From the NCBI GenBank assembly GCA_024278035.1, contig JAJRUA010000266.1, forward strand, positions 1-8,968: 8,968 bases of DNA, written 5' to 3'. Below are positions 1-5,463 of the stretch, in pieces; positions within the stretch are counted from its first letter, which is position 1, and the number at the start of each line of letters is the position of its first letter. The notes below the pieces were generated by a model. It made no database searches, was not told where the DNA came from, and worked only from the letters and a program-made list of their open reading frames with translations. A program made the translations under genes and the position numbers. Source of the DNA: Planctomycetota bacterium (GTDB lineage: Bacteria > Planctomycetota > Planctomycetia > Pirellulales > Lacipirellulaceae).

Positions 1-567
1 CATCACTGCCAGCGTCCGTCCGCCAGCCGCAAGGCAAGCTCGGTGGGCGGCCGCATCGATGCCCCTGGCCAAACCACTCACGACCGTGATTCCCGCTTCG
101 GCCAAACCGGTCGCCAAACTCTCTGCTTGCCGCAATCCGTACCGGGTCGCCCGTCGGGTGCCAACGATTGCTACCGCCCGTTGGTCGGCCGATTCAAGGC
201 TTCCACGCCGATACAGAATGGCAGGCGGGTCGTAGATTTCGCGAAGCGCTGCGGGGTACGCTTCCGCATCGATCGGAAGAGCAGCGATCCCCAACTTGGC
301 CGCTTCGGCAAGCATGCGTTGGGCCTCTTCGATGGTCGGTGCCGCTTGAATCGCCCGAGCGATTGCCGGGCCGATTCCTTGTACGCGGCACAAGCTCTCC
401 ACCGGCGCGTCAAGAATCGACGCCGCATCACCCAATGCCTCGACCAATCGCTTACGGCTGAGCGGTCCGACACCCCGAACCCCTGCAAGGCGAGCCTCAG
501 CAATCGTGTTGGCCGACAGGCCGAGGGCCTCCGTCTTTGGCAACGGAAGGTGTTGAGGCGGTTCCAT
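1..567 (-). CDS. dprA: DNA processing protein DprA (Smf family), N-terminal 189 residues, cut by window edge
   Basis: DprA binds incoming single-stranded DNA in the cytoplasm during natural transformation and loads RecA on it. The minus-strand frame is open from an ATG at 567 to base 1. Residues 29-76 form a helix-hairpin-helix-like N-terminal domain, with VRGVGPLSRKRL at 30-41 and VQGIGPAIARAI at 62-73. The Rossmann-type DprA fold starts near residue 131 with AVAIVGTRRATRYG (131-144), the family's G-[ST]-R-x2-[TS]-x-YG motif, followed by SGLARGIDAAAH (164-175). Family members are usually 300-380 residues, so about half is missing. An in-frame TAG lies upstream near 607 and no other ATG, GTG or TTG lies between, which fixes the start; there is no clear Shine-Dalgarno site. 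It lies downstream of the LuxR-type gene on the same strand, but a 163-base gap with a large hairpin repeat separates them, so co-transcription is uncertain. The family assignment is secure. Confidence 0.93.
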   Translation of the reverse strand, partial: MEPPQHLPLPKTEALGLSANTIAEARLAGVRGVGPLSRKRLVEALGDAASILDAPVESLCRVQGIGPAIARAIQAAPTIEEAQRMLAEAAKLGIAALPIDAEAYPAALREIYDPPAILYRRGSLESADQRAVAIVGTRRATRYGLRQAESLATGLAEAGITVVSGLARGIDAAAHRACLAAGGRTLAVM

Positions 568-636
568 GCGGCTGCGTAAGAAAGAGAGGCGGACAAGCCG
601 ACTCTAATCGCAGACCACTCGGAACGCCAACTATTT

Positions 637-715
637 TAGGCGAGCCGGGTGCCGTACAGGCCCCGGAGGTTTAACAAGCCCTTCCCTCCGGCGGCTGACG
701 CCGACGGCTCGCCTA
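637..715. repeat. Cloverleaf-like palindromic repeat with 11-bp perfect terminal inverted repeats
   Basis: The ends TAGGCGAGCCG (637-647) and CGGCTCGCCTA (705-715) are perfect inverted repeats. Inside are three consecutive hairpins: 648-653 with 659-664 (one mismatch), 665-668 with 686-689, and 690-693 with 699-702. The element would fold as a four-armed cloverleaf almost without unpaired bases between arms. It begins 15 bases past the stop of the LuxR-type gene and could act as its terminator, although no T-tract follows. It resembles the GC-rich palindromic REP-like elements of planctomycete genomes; that comparison is from memory. It is not a tRNA: it has no T-loop motif and no CCA-proximal acceptor pattern. 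Confidence 0.75.
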
Positions 716-730
716 CGAGCCTCCAGAGAC

Positions 731-1588
731 CTATTTACACAGGTTCTCGCTGGTGGATTCGGAGATGGCCACTTCTCCCTCCGTTAGCATCGAGACGGCG
801 TCCGCCTCACAGATGTGGCAAATTAGCTGAGCGATGCTGTTGGCGCCCATTTTTTTCATGATCTTCGATCGTCGCAATTCGACGGTCCGCAGGCCGATCT
901 TGAGATCAAGAGCAATCCGCTTGTTGGCGTGTCCGGCTAAGAGCGCCCGCAAAACACGCTTCTCCCCTTCGGACAGCTTCGTAAAGTTCTTGCGGTGAAC
1001 CGCTTTAGAGCGACGCAGGGTTTGCGTCTCCGCAGCTTCGCGTAGGAGCCAATCAATTCCACTAGCAATTCGCTGGGGGTCTGCCGGAATCGCGACAATC
1101 CCCCGTGTGCCCTGGCGAACCAGGGCTGCCGCCTGTTCGATCGAGGCATGAGACACGGCGGTGAGGACCAAAACATCAGGAACCACAAAACGAGCTTGTT
1201 CGACCCAGCGCTGCGACGCAATTCGGGCCGCGCTACCTACGAGGGCAACAACATCTGGCAACGGAGCAATCAACGGCACCCGCGCGAGCCACGACTCAAA
1301 GGTCGTAACTCCCTGCGCATCGGCCCCCGCTAGTTGCAGTGCCGCAACCAGAAGCGAAGCATCAGCCCCATCGCACGAAACGACATCCACCACCGGCTTT
1401 TTATTCACTACGGGCTTTTCAGTGACCAAACTATCGGTTACTGGCCCGTCGGTTATTGAATCTGGATCGGTGTGAGACGCGGACTGAGAAAAATGATTGG
1501 CATTCGGTCGCCAACCATCTTGGTCGGCACCGGTGTCTTCGTCGGGCAACAGAGGCTTGTCGCCCGACGGCAAGTCGGACAGAGACAT
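731..1588 (-). CDS. LuxR/FixJ-family transcriptional regulator with degenerate receiver domain
   Basis: A 285-residue probable DNA-binding regulator. The C-terminal LuxR/GerE helix-turn-helix spans about 202-262: LSEGEKRVLRALLAGHANK (205-223) followed by RTVELRRSKIMKKMGA (234-249). This closely follows the FixJ/TtrR pattern of LTxRExxVL and RTVExHRxxxMxKM. Residues 66-186 have the alternating strand/helix look of a receiver domain (PDVLVLTA at 137-144, IVAIPADPQRI at 164-174). However, the phospho-acceptor position after PDVVAL (111-116) is not Asp, the usual Lys before the final Pro is Ala (166-168), and the N-terminal acidic cluster is reduced to one Asp (73). It is therefore probably a pseudo-receiver that is not phosphorylated in the usual way. 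Residues 1-64 are acidic, low in complexity and probably disordered. The ATG at 1588 has no Shine-Dalgarno site and lies just after a TATACAT sequence, so the message may be leaderless. No histidine kinase is adjacent. Its targets cannot be read from the sequence. Confidence 0.82.
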   Translation of the reverse strand: MSLSDLPSGDKPLLPDEDTGADQDGWRPNANHFSQSASHTDPDSITDGPVTDSLVTEKPVVNKKPVVDVVSCDGADASLLVAALQLAGADAQGVTTFESWLARVPLIAPLPDVVALVGSAARIASQRWVEQARFVVPDVLVLTAVSHASIEQAAALVRQGTRGIVAIPADPQRIASGIDWLLREAAETQTLRRSKAVHRKNFTKLSEGEKRVLRALLAGHANKRIALDLKIGLRTVELRRSKIMKKMGANSIAQLICHICEADAVSMLTEGEVAISESTSENLCK

Positions 1589-1593
1589 TCAGT

Positions 1594-1623
1594 ATGTATA
1601 GGGGCAGGCAGGAAGGGTCGCCA
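1594..1623 (-). promoter_or_regulatory. Possible promoter of the LuxR-type gene
   Basis: On the minus strand TGGCGA (1618-1623) and TATACA (1595-1600) are separated by 17 bases, resembling a sigma-70 promoter with a good -10 and a poor -35 (3 of 6). Transcription would begin at or next to the start codon at 1588, giving a leaderless message, which fits the absence of a ribosome binding site. Weak evidence. Confidence 0.28.
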
Positions 1624-1628
1624 TCAGT

Positions 1629-1642
1629 GCGAAAATTTTCGC
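1629..1642. promoter_or_regulatory. 14-bp perfect palindrome, candidate operator
   Basis: GCGAAAATTTTCGC is a perfect palindrome centred about 47 bases upstream of the LuxR-type start codon, just upstream of the candidate -35. Its position and dyad symmetry suit a dimeric regulator, possibly the gene's own product. No protein can be named. Confidence 0.35.
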
Positions 1643-1707
1643 CAGCGGCCAACGAAACGGAACAGAGAAAAAAACGAATGATGGGGTAGGATGGCTACCT
1701 CATGTAG

Positions 1708-1735
1708 AAAAAGCGAGCGTTTGGTGCGCTTTTTT
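1708..1735 (-). terminator. Probable terminator downstream of aroB
   Basis: AAAAAGCG (1708-1715) pairs perfectly with CGCTTTTT (1727-1734) around an 11-base loop. On the minus strand this is a stem followed by a run of T, about 150 bases past the aroB stop. The A/T arms make it symmetric, so it could work in either direction. The rest of the 1589-1881 gap holds only the promoter-like elements listed separately and no convincing gene. Confidence 0.5.
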
Positions 1736-1881
1736 CGCTTCTGTCTTTTTCCTTCCTCAGGAAAGGCTCTGAATATCTTTCGGATTCCAGTAAAAATGCC
1801 TTGGAAAAACTAGTTTCTCATCACCTTTAAGCCCAATCATCGGAGGAGTGGAGTCAAAAGAAAAATGGCGGTTTCCCGCTA

Positions 1882-2976
1882 CTATTTCCGTCGCATGGAG
1901 CTAATCAACTCTTTCTCAGAAGGACTCTCGACGAGATCGACCGCACCGATTCGTGAGGGCAAGATCATCCAGAGTTTGCCTCCCTTTACCTTCTTATCGC
2001 GCCACATCAAACGGACCAATTCAGCCGGATCAAGATCGTCCGGCACGGTCGTCGGCAAGCCCAGTTTTTCTAACAGAGCGATTTGGCGTTCCGTAGCCCT
2101 GCCATCGATTCGTCCAAGCCGCTCGGCCAGTCGAGAGGCACACACCATGCCAATCGCCACGCCCTCGCCGTGGAGCATTTCGTAATGGGTCGCCGCCTCC
2201 AGGGCATGGCCATAGGTGTGGCCATAGTTGAGCACAGCACGCTGGCCCGAAGTTTCATGTTCATCCGCTTCGACAACGTCTGCCTTTAAGCGACAGCTTC
2301 GTTCAATGACCTTACGCAAGATCGGCGTTTGGCGGGCGTTGATCGCGTCGGCCTCGGCTTCAAGCAACGCGAAAAACTCCTCGTCGAGGATCACACCGTA
2401 CTTGATGACTTCAGCCAAACCCGCTCGGTACTCACGCTCTGGCAACGTGGCAAGCACGTCGGTATCGATCAGAACACCCTTGGGCTGCCAAAAGGCGCCG
2501 ACCATGTTTTTCGCCCCCTCCAGGTTCACCCCAACCTTGCCGCCGACAGAGCTATCCACCTGAGCAAGCAGCGAAGTCGGCACTTGAAAAAAGCGTAACC
2601 CACGGGCAAAGGAGGCCGCGGCAAAACCCGCAAGGTCGCCGATCACGCCTCCGCCGACGGCAATCACCACCGTTTGCCGATCGCAACCCTGGTCGATCAT
2701 CGTTTGCCAAAGCTCGGCCAGCACGTCAGGGGATTTGCTTGGCTCCCCCGCATCGACCACCATCACTTGCGATTCGATGCCCGCTTCGACAAACCGATCG
2801 GCCAGCGCATCGGCATAGAGTCCATCGACGTTCGTGTCGGTAATAACCGCCACGTGCTCGATAGGGCTTCGCTCACGCATGAAATCGACCGCCCCTTCGA
2901 GCAGGCCGCTACCGATGTGGATATCGTAAGCACGCTCGCCCAAAGCGACTTTTACGGTGGAAAGATCAGCAGACAT
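1882..2976 (-). CDS. aroB: 3-dehydroquinate synthase
   Basis: AroB is the cytoplasmic NAD- and metal-dependent enzyme that converts DAHP to 3-dehydroquinate, the second step of the shikimate pathway to aromatic amino acids. The 364-residue product has the full family length (about 340-370). It carries the NAD-binding glycine motif AVGGGVIGDLAGFAA (106-120), the substrate-binding stretch VPTSLLAQVDSSVGGKVGVN (132-151), and KNMVGAFWQP (156-165). The metal ligands are all in place: Glu189 in AEVIKYG, His253 in NYGHTYGHALE (250-260), and His269 in LHGEGVAIG. The C-terminal DKKVKGGK segment (327-334) is also typical. It is transcribed alone, divergently from the parA-like gene across a 192-base palindrome-rich gap. 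There is no strong Shine-Dalgarno site before the ATG at 2976. No inactivating change is visible. Confidence 0.97.
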   Translation of the reverse strand: MSADLSTVKVALGERAYDIHIGSGLLEGAVDFMRERSPIEHVAVITDTNVDGLYADALADRFVEAGIESQVMVVDAGEPSKSPDVLAELWQTMIDQGCDRQTVVIAVGGGVIGDLAGFAAASFARGLRFFQVPTSLLAQVDSSVGGKVGVNLEGAKNMVGAFWQPKGVLIDTDVLATLPEREYRAGLAEVIKYGVILDEEFFALLEAEADAINARQTPILRKVIERSCRLKADVVEADEHETSGQRAVLNYGHTYGHALEAATHYEMLHGEGVAIGMVCASRLAERLGRIDGRATERQIALLEKLGLPTTVPDDLDPAELVRLMWRDKKVKGGKLWMILPSRIGAVDLVESPSEKELISSMRRK

Positions 2977-3011
2977 AGCGAATGAGAATTGGAGGTTAGA
3001 TTTGCTAGCAC

Positions 3012-3037
3012 GGTAGCTAGCATTACAGCTAGCTACC
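3012..3037. promoter_or_regulatory. Perfect 10-bp inverted repeat in the aroB/parA divergent region
   Basis: GGTAGCTAGC (3012-3021) and GCTAGCTACC (3028-3037) are perfect inverted repeats around a 6-base loop, with a further GCTAGC at 3004-3009. It lies 36-61 bases upstream of the aroB start, within the expected aroB 5' region. It could be a regulator-binding site or a leader hairpin on the aroB message. There is no T-tract, so a terminator is less likely. Confidence 0.5.
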
Positions 3038-3052
3038 TGAGTTTACCCTCAT

Positions 3053-3078
3053 TTAGGGCCCTAAGAACACGGGGCCCC
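3053..3078. promoter_or_regulatory. Two adjacent short palindromes in the aroB/parA divergent region
   Basis: TTAGGGCCCTAA (3053-3064) is a perfect 12-bp palindrome, and GGGGCCCC (3071-3078) is a perfect 8-bp one, both centred on GGCC and 18 bases apart centre to centre. They lie midway between the divergent genes, where operators would be expected. No convincing -10/-35 pair was found for either gene. Confidence 0.35.
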
Positions 3079-3168
3079 CTGCTTTGGGACTGATCTGTCG
3101 AGAGTCTCGCCTCTCTTCTACACTCCCGCTCCAATTCGGCAACTCTCCTGCAACTCAAGGTTCCCGCC

Positions 3169-3996
3169 ATGCACTCGCTAGCGGTCATCAATCAAAAAGG
3201 TGGCGTCGGCAAGACGACCACCGCCGTTAATCTTGCTGCTGCGCTCGCCCGATCGGGAGAGAGGGTCGGGCTGATCGACCTGGATCCCCAAGGCCATGCG
3301 TCGCTCCATCTGGGCGTCGATCCGAAACGCCCGTTGCCTACGACCTACGACCTGCTCGCTGGCGAAGCGGCACTCGCTGATCTCTGGCAAAATGCCGGAG
3401 AGAATCTACGGGTCGCCCCTGCTCATATCGACCTGGCGGCTGCCGAAGTCGAACTTGCAGGCGCCGTTGGTCGAGAGCTGATTCTACGCGATCAATTCAA
3501 GGGCCTAGAGAACGATTTTGATTACATTCTGCTTGACTGCCCCCCGTCGCTCGGCGTGCTGACGATCAACGCCCTCTCGGCAGTCCAAGACGTTTTTCTA
3601 CCGCTCCAGCCCCATTTCCTTGCGCTGCACGGCCTTAGCAAATTGATGCAAACAGTCGGAGTCGTCGCGAGCCGGCTGAACCCAGAGCTCAAGATGGCGG
3701 GCGTTGTGCTTTGCCTCTATGAGTCGGGCACGCGGCTGGCCAGCGAAGTGACTTCTGACGTGGAAGAGTATTTTTGCCGCTTGCGAGACCAAGGACCGGT
3801 TTGGGAAAATGTCCGTCTATTCGACAGCCGTATCCGTCGCAACATTCGTCTTGCCGAAGCCCCCAGCTACGGCCAGTCGATCTTTGGTTACGACCGCACC
3901 AGCCGCGGAGCTGAGGACTACCAAGCGCTGGCCGGCGAGGTGCTCGCCTACTACGCCGGTCGCGAGCTTTTGCTGCCCGCCCTCGGTGCCGCTTAG
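3169..3996 (+). CDS. ParA/Soj-family chromosome-partitioning-type ATPase
   Basis: A 275-residue deviant Walker-type ATPase of the ParA/Soj family. These proteins dimerise with ATP, bind DNA non-specifically and move ParB-bound DNA or other cargo. The deviant Walker A is KGGVGKTTT at 10-18, with the signature lysine Lys10 and the P-loop lysine Lys15. [11 protein letters not shown] (35-45) is Walker A', with His where Asn is usual. [11 protein letters not shown] (119-129) is Walker B. The C-terminal part ([12 protein letters not shown], 231-242) matches the Soj core. Length is typical (250-290). No parB, or any other plausible partner, is next to it: the neighbours are divergent aroB and, after two terminator-like hairpins, an ECF sigma gene. 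It could serve a distant ParB or position another cargo. The ATG at 3169 directly precedes the family's N-terminal strand, so the start is likely right even without a clear Shine-Dalgarno site. Confidence 0.92.
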   Translation: MHSLAVINQKGGVGKTTTAVNLAAALARSGERVGLIDLDPQGHASLHLGVDPKRPLPTTYDLLAGEAALADLWQNAGENLRVAPAHIDLAAAEVELAGAVGRELILRDQFKGLENDFDYILLDCPPSLGVLTINALSAVQDVFLPLQPHFLALHGLSKLMQTVGVVASRLNPELKMAGVVLCLYESGTRLASEVTSDVEEYFCRLRDQGPVWENVRLFDSRIRRNIRLAEAPSYGQSIFGYDRTSRGAEDYQALAGEVLAYYAGRELLLPALGAA

Positions 3997-4017
3997 GGGC
4001 AAAGAACGGAGCCATCT

Positions 4018-4043
4018 CGGTTTGTGATCTATTTCACAAACCG
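4018..4043 (+). terminator. Perfect 10-bp hairpin downstream of the parA-like gene
   Basis: CGGTTTGTGA (4018-4027) pairs fully with TCACAAACCG (4034-4043) around a 6-base loop, 21 bases after the parA-like stop codon. The following bases (TTCCCC) make only a weak T-tract, so it may pause or protect the message rather than be a strong intrinsic terminator. Confidence 0.55.
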
Positions 4044-4118
4044 TTCCCCAGAAAAGGTTTAGGCCAACCGCGGGAACCTTGGGGGGCCTCTCGGCGTCCT
4101 ATTCTCTGTGCCCAAAAC

Positions 4119-4141
4119 GAGCATTTCACCTGCTCTTTTTT
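4119..4141 (+). terminator. Intrinsic terminator, plus strand
   Basis: GAGCA (4119-4123) pairs with TGCTC (4131-4135) around a 7-base loop and is followed directly by six T (4136-4141), with an A-run just upstream that can extend the stem. It fits a rho-independent terminator about 120 bases after the parA-like gene. A short untranslated RNA ending here is the alternative. Confidence 0.62.
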
Positions 4142-4471
4142 GCTACGGTGTGTCCAATTTTGGGACACCTCTGTGGCCTTCTTGATTGCAAGATTTGGTA
4201 AATTTGGCAGTCGGGGAGGGCAACTTTTTGCCAACAAAGAAGTGAACAAAATAGCACCAAATTGACGTAACAACTGATTGGAGCACGTTTTGCCCCTCTT
4301 CAGATAACCCAAATGAAGCGTGCTAGCCCCCTTTTCGGCATAGTTCTTGCTTCCCTTACCTTGCGTCGCCTTAACCGGCGACACGTGGCAGTCTCCACGG
4401 TGGAATCTGTGGTTTACCGCAAACGAGCCCCCCCTCCTGGGATCCATGGAACGAGCGAACTGTTTTCGCTA
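4142..4471. other. Gene-free stretch between the parA-like and sigma factor genes
   Basis: No reading frame here looks like a real gene. The stretch holds small symmetric structures: GTGTCC/GGACAC (4150-4155 with 4163-4168, within a TGTCC-N7-GGACA operator-like dyad), TTGGCA/TGCCAA (4204-4209 with 4229-4234), GTCGCC/GGCGAC (4365-4370 with 4377-4382) and AGCGAA/TTCGCT (4454-4459 with 4465-4470). It may be a long regulatory leader or contain a small RNA. Nothing matches a riboswitch class I can recognise. Confidence 0.4.
4150..4168. promoter_or_regulatory. TGTCC-N7-GGACA inverted repeat, candidate operator
   Basis: GTGTCC (4150-4155) and GGACAC (4163-4168) are perfect 6-bp arms around an AT-rich 7-base centre. 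An AT-rich spacer between TGTC/GACA arms is typical of a dimeric protein-binding site rather than a terminator. It lies just after the terminator at 4119-4141 and about 470 bases before the sigma gene. The binding protein is unknown. Confidence 0.3.
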
Positions 4472-4498
4472 GGAACCCGAGGCAACTTACAGCACGTC
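4472..4498 (+). promoter_or_regulatory. Possible ECF-type promoter upstream of the sigma factor gene
   Basis: GGAACC (4472-4477) and CGTC (4495-4498) are 17 bases apart, close to the GGAAC-N16/17-CGT(C/T) pattern used by several ECF sigma groups. ECF sigma genes often drive their own expression, so a site here is expected. A second GGAAC lies at 4448-4452. Against it, CGTC belongs to a block conserved in all three copies of the repeat described below, so the match may be incidental. It would give a leader of about 130 bases. Confidence 0.28.
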
Positions 4499-4570
4499 CC
4501 CAAGCTATGGGGTTGTTCAAGGCTTTTTGGCCGCTGGACACCTCCAAATTAGTTCAGGGATAGGCACATT
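4487..4570 (-). repeat. 84-bp dispersed repeat, copy 1 (inverted)
   Basis: Read on the plus strand this copy has GCACGTCCC (4492-4500), 30 variable bases, CCGCTGGACAC (4531-4541), 15 variable bases, and GGGATAGGC (4557-4565). The reverse complement of the copies at 5596-5679 and 7581-7664 has the same blocks at exactly the same spacings with no gaps. By hand count it is identical to them at 54 and 52 of 84 positions. It lies in the region just upstream of the ECF sigma gene, ending 68 bases before its start codon, in the opposite orientation to the other two copies. Function is unknown. Confidence 0.65.
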
Positions 4571-4621
4571 TAACGACGGAGAAGCATGGAAGTCTTCTCA
4601 CACGGCGTTTGCTTTCAATAT

Positions 4622-4629
4622 GAAAGGAG
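4622..4629 (+). promoter_or_regulatory. Strong ribosome binding site of the sigma factor gene
   Basis: GAAAGGAG ends 9 bases before the ATG at 4639. It is the best Shine-Dalgarno match before any gene in this window, and it fixes the start codon of the sigma factor. Confidence 0.8.
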
Positions 4630-4638
4630 TTCGCTACC

Positions 4639-5280
4639 ATGAAGAGCCTTACCAAGAAAAACGCTCAACAGCCAATCGACGAGCTGACCGATGAGCAACT
4701 GATCTCTCAGCACCGTGAGCATGAGGGCGATCCCTCGGATCAACCTTACCTAGCGGCACTCATAAAGCGTTACGAGCGAGAACTTTACGGCTTTTTACGT
4801 CGTTATTTGGGCGATGCGGCCCTGGCCGAAGATGCCTTTCAGGCGACCTTTCTTCAGGTCCACCTGAAGAGCCACCTCTTTGACACGAACCGCCGGTTCC
4901 GGCCATGGCTCTACACCGTCGCCACGAACCGGGCGATCGACCTCCAGCGCCGCAACAAGCGACACAAAGCGGTGAGCCTTGATAGTCCTAATCGTGCTAA
5001 CCATAACGAGGTGGGTTCGCTGATGAATCTTTTGCCATCGGGTGACTCCGGCCCCGGCGAACGTTTTGAGGCCAAGGAGCGTATGGAGTGGGTAAGACAA
5101 GCGGTAGCCGCCCTGCCAGACCAATTGGAGTCGGCGGTGTCACTTGTCTACTTCCGGGGCCTCAAGTACCGCGAAGCAGCGGTTGAGCTGGATGTGCCGG
5201 TAGGGACTGTCAAAAGTCGATTGCATTCGGCTGTTGGTCGTCTTGGCCAGGAATGGCGAGCCACCCATCCCTTCTCCTGA
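4639..5280 (+). CDS. ECF-family RNA polymerase sigma factor
   Basis: A 213-residue sigma-70 factor of the extracytoplasmic function class, which directs RNA polymerase to a small set of promoters when its inhibitor releases it. Region 2 spans about 39-108: the core-binding part LAEDAFQATFLQVH (62-75), then FRPWLYTVATNRAIDLQRR (87-105), which melts and reads the -10 element. A linker of about 40 residues follows. Region 4 (about 148-206) contains LPDQLESAVSLVYFRGLKY and the helix-turn-helix REAAVELDVPVGTVKSRLHS (178-197), which reads the -35. There is no region 3 and no C-terminal extension; the N-terminal extension of about 35 residues is polar. The strong ribosome binding site marks the ATG. 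The next gene, 183 bases downstream on the same strand, encodes a membrane protein that is probably its anti-sigma factor. The class is certain; the signal and the regulon are unknown. Confidence 0.95.
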   Translation: MKSLTKKNAQQPIDELTDEQLISQHREHEGDPSDQPYLAALIKRYERELYGFLRRYLGDAALAEDAFQATFLQVHLKSHLFDTNRRFRPWLYTVATNRAIDLQRRNKRHKAVSLDSPNRANHNEVGSLMNLLPSGDSGPGERFEAKERMEWVRQAVAALPDQLESAVSLVYFRGLKYREAAVELDVPVGTVKSRLHSAVGRLGQEWRATHPFS

Positions 5281-5308
5281 TCCGATTGCGCTGAAGACCC
5301 TCCACGGT

Positions 5309-5341
5309 CCGGCCAGCTTCTTCGGATGAGAAGCTGGCCGG
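5309..5341 (+). terminator. Perfect 13-bp GC-rich hairpin between the sigma and anti-sigma-like genes
   Basis: CCGGCCAGCTTCT (5309-5321) pairs perfectly with AGAAGCTGGCCGG (5329-5341) around a 7-base loop, 28 bases after the sigma factor stop. TTTCGTATT follows, a weak T-tract. It may be a partial terminator or RNA-stability hairpin that makes the downstream gene less abundant than the sigma gene, or a full terminator. Confidence 0.65.
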
Positions 5342-5396
5342 TTTCGTATTCCATCTGGCACAAGCGGCTACAGACGAACTAAACTTGGTGTGAGTC

Positions 5397-5421
5397 CCCC
5401 TCCCGTAAAAAGAGGGAGGGG
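5397..5421 (+). promoter_or_regulatory. Hairpin burying a GGGAGGGG ribosome-binding-like motif
   Basis: CCCCTCCC (5397-5404) pairs perfectly with GGGAGGGG (5414-5421) around a 9-base A-rich loop. The right arm is a Shine-Dalgarno-like sequence 5 bases before an ATG at 5427. That ATG opens a 26-codon frame ending at 5507 and overlapping the start of the anti-sigma-like gene in another frame. The pairing could limit translation entry there. Translation of the short frame is not shown. Confidence 0.4.
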
Positions 5422-5463
5422 AAATCATGTGTTCGCTTTGGTGTGTCAGGTGGTCGGGGAATC

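Noticed and set aside
171..596. A 141-codon minus-strand reading frame with an ATG at 596
   Set aside because: It overlaps dprA in a different frame and its product is Arg-rich without family features, while the frame starting at 567 gives clear DprA motifs.
637..715. tRNA gene suggested by the cloverleaf fold
   Set aside because: It lacks the T-loop GTTCGANNC pattern and a proper anticodon arm, and the outer stem is 11 bp, unlike a tRNA acceptor stem.
1641..1648. GCCAGCGG as a possible fourth copy of the 84-bp repeat
   Set aside because: The flanking blocks GCCTATCCC and GGGACGTGC are absent at the required distances.
4034..4447. A 137-codon minus-strand reading frame in the gap before the sigma gene
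   Set aside because: It runs through the terminator and several palindromes, has low-complexity basic composition, no ribosome site and no recognisable domain.
4313..4552. A 79-codon plus-strand reading frame starting MKRASPLFG
   Set aside because: It has no Shine-Dalgarno site, and its last third is translated from repeat copy 1; nothing supports it as a gene.
5356..5372. TGGCAC sequence resembling the -24 part of a sigma-54 promoter
   Set aside because: The GC that would be the -12 element is at the wrong distance, and no TTGC follows.
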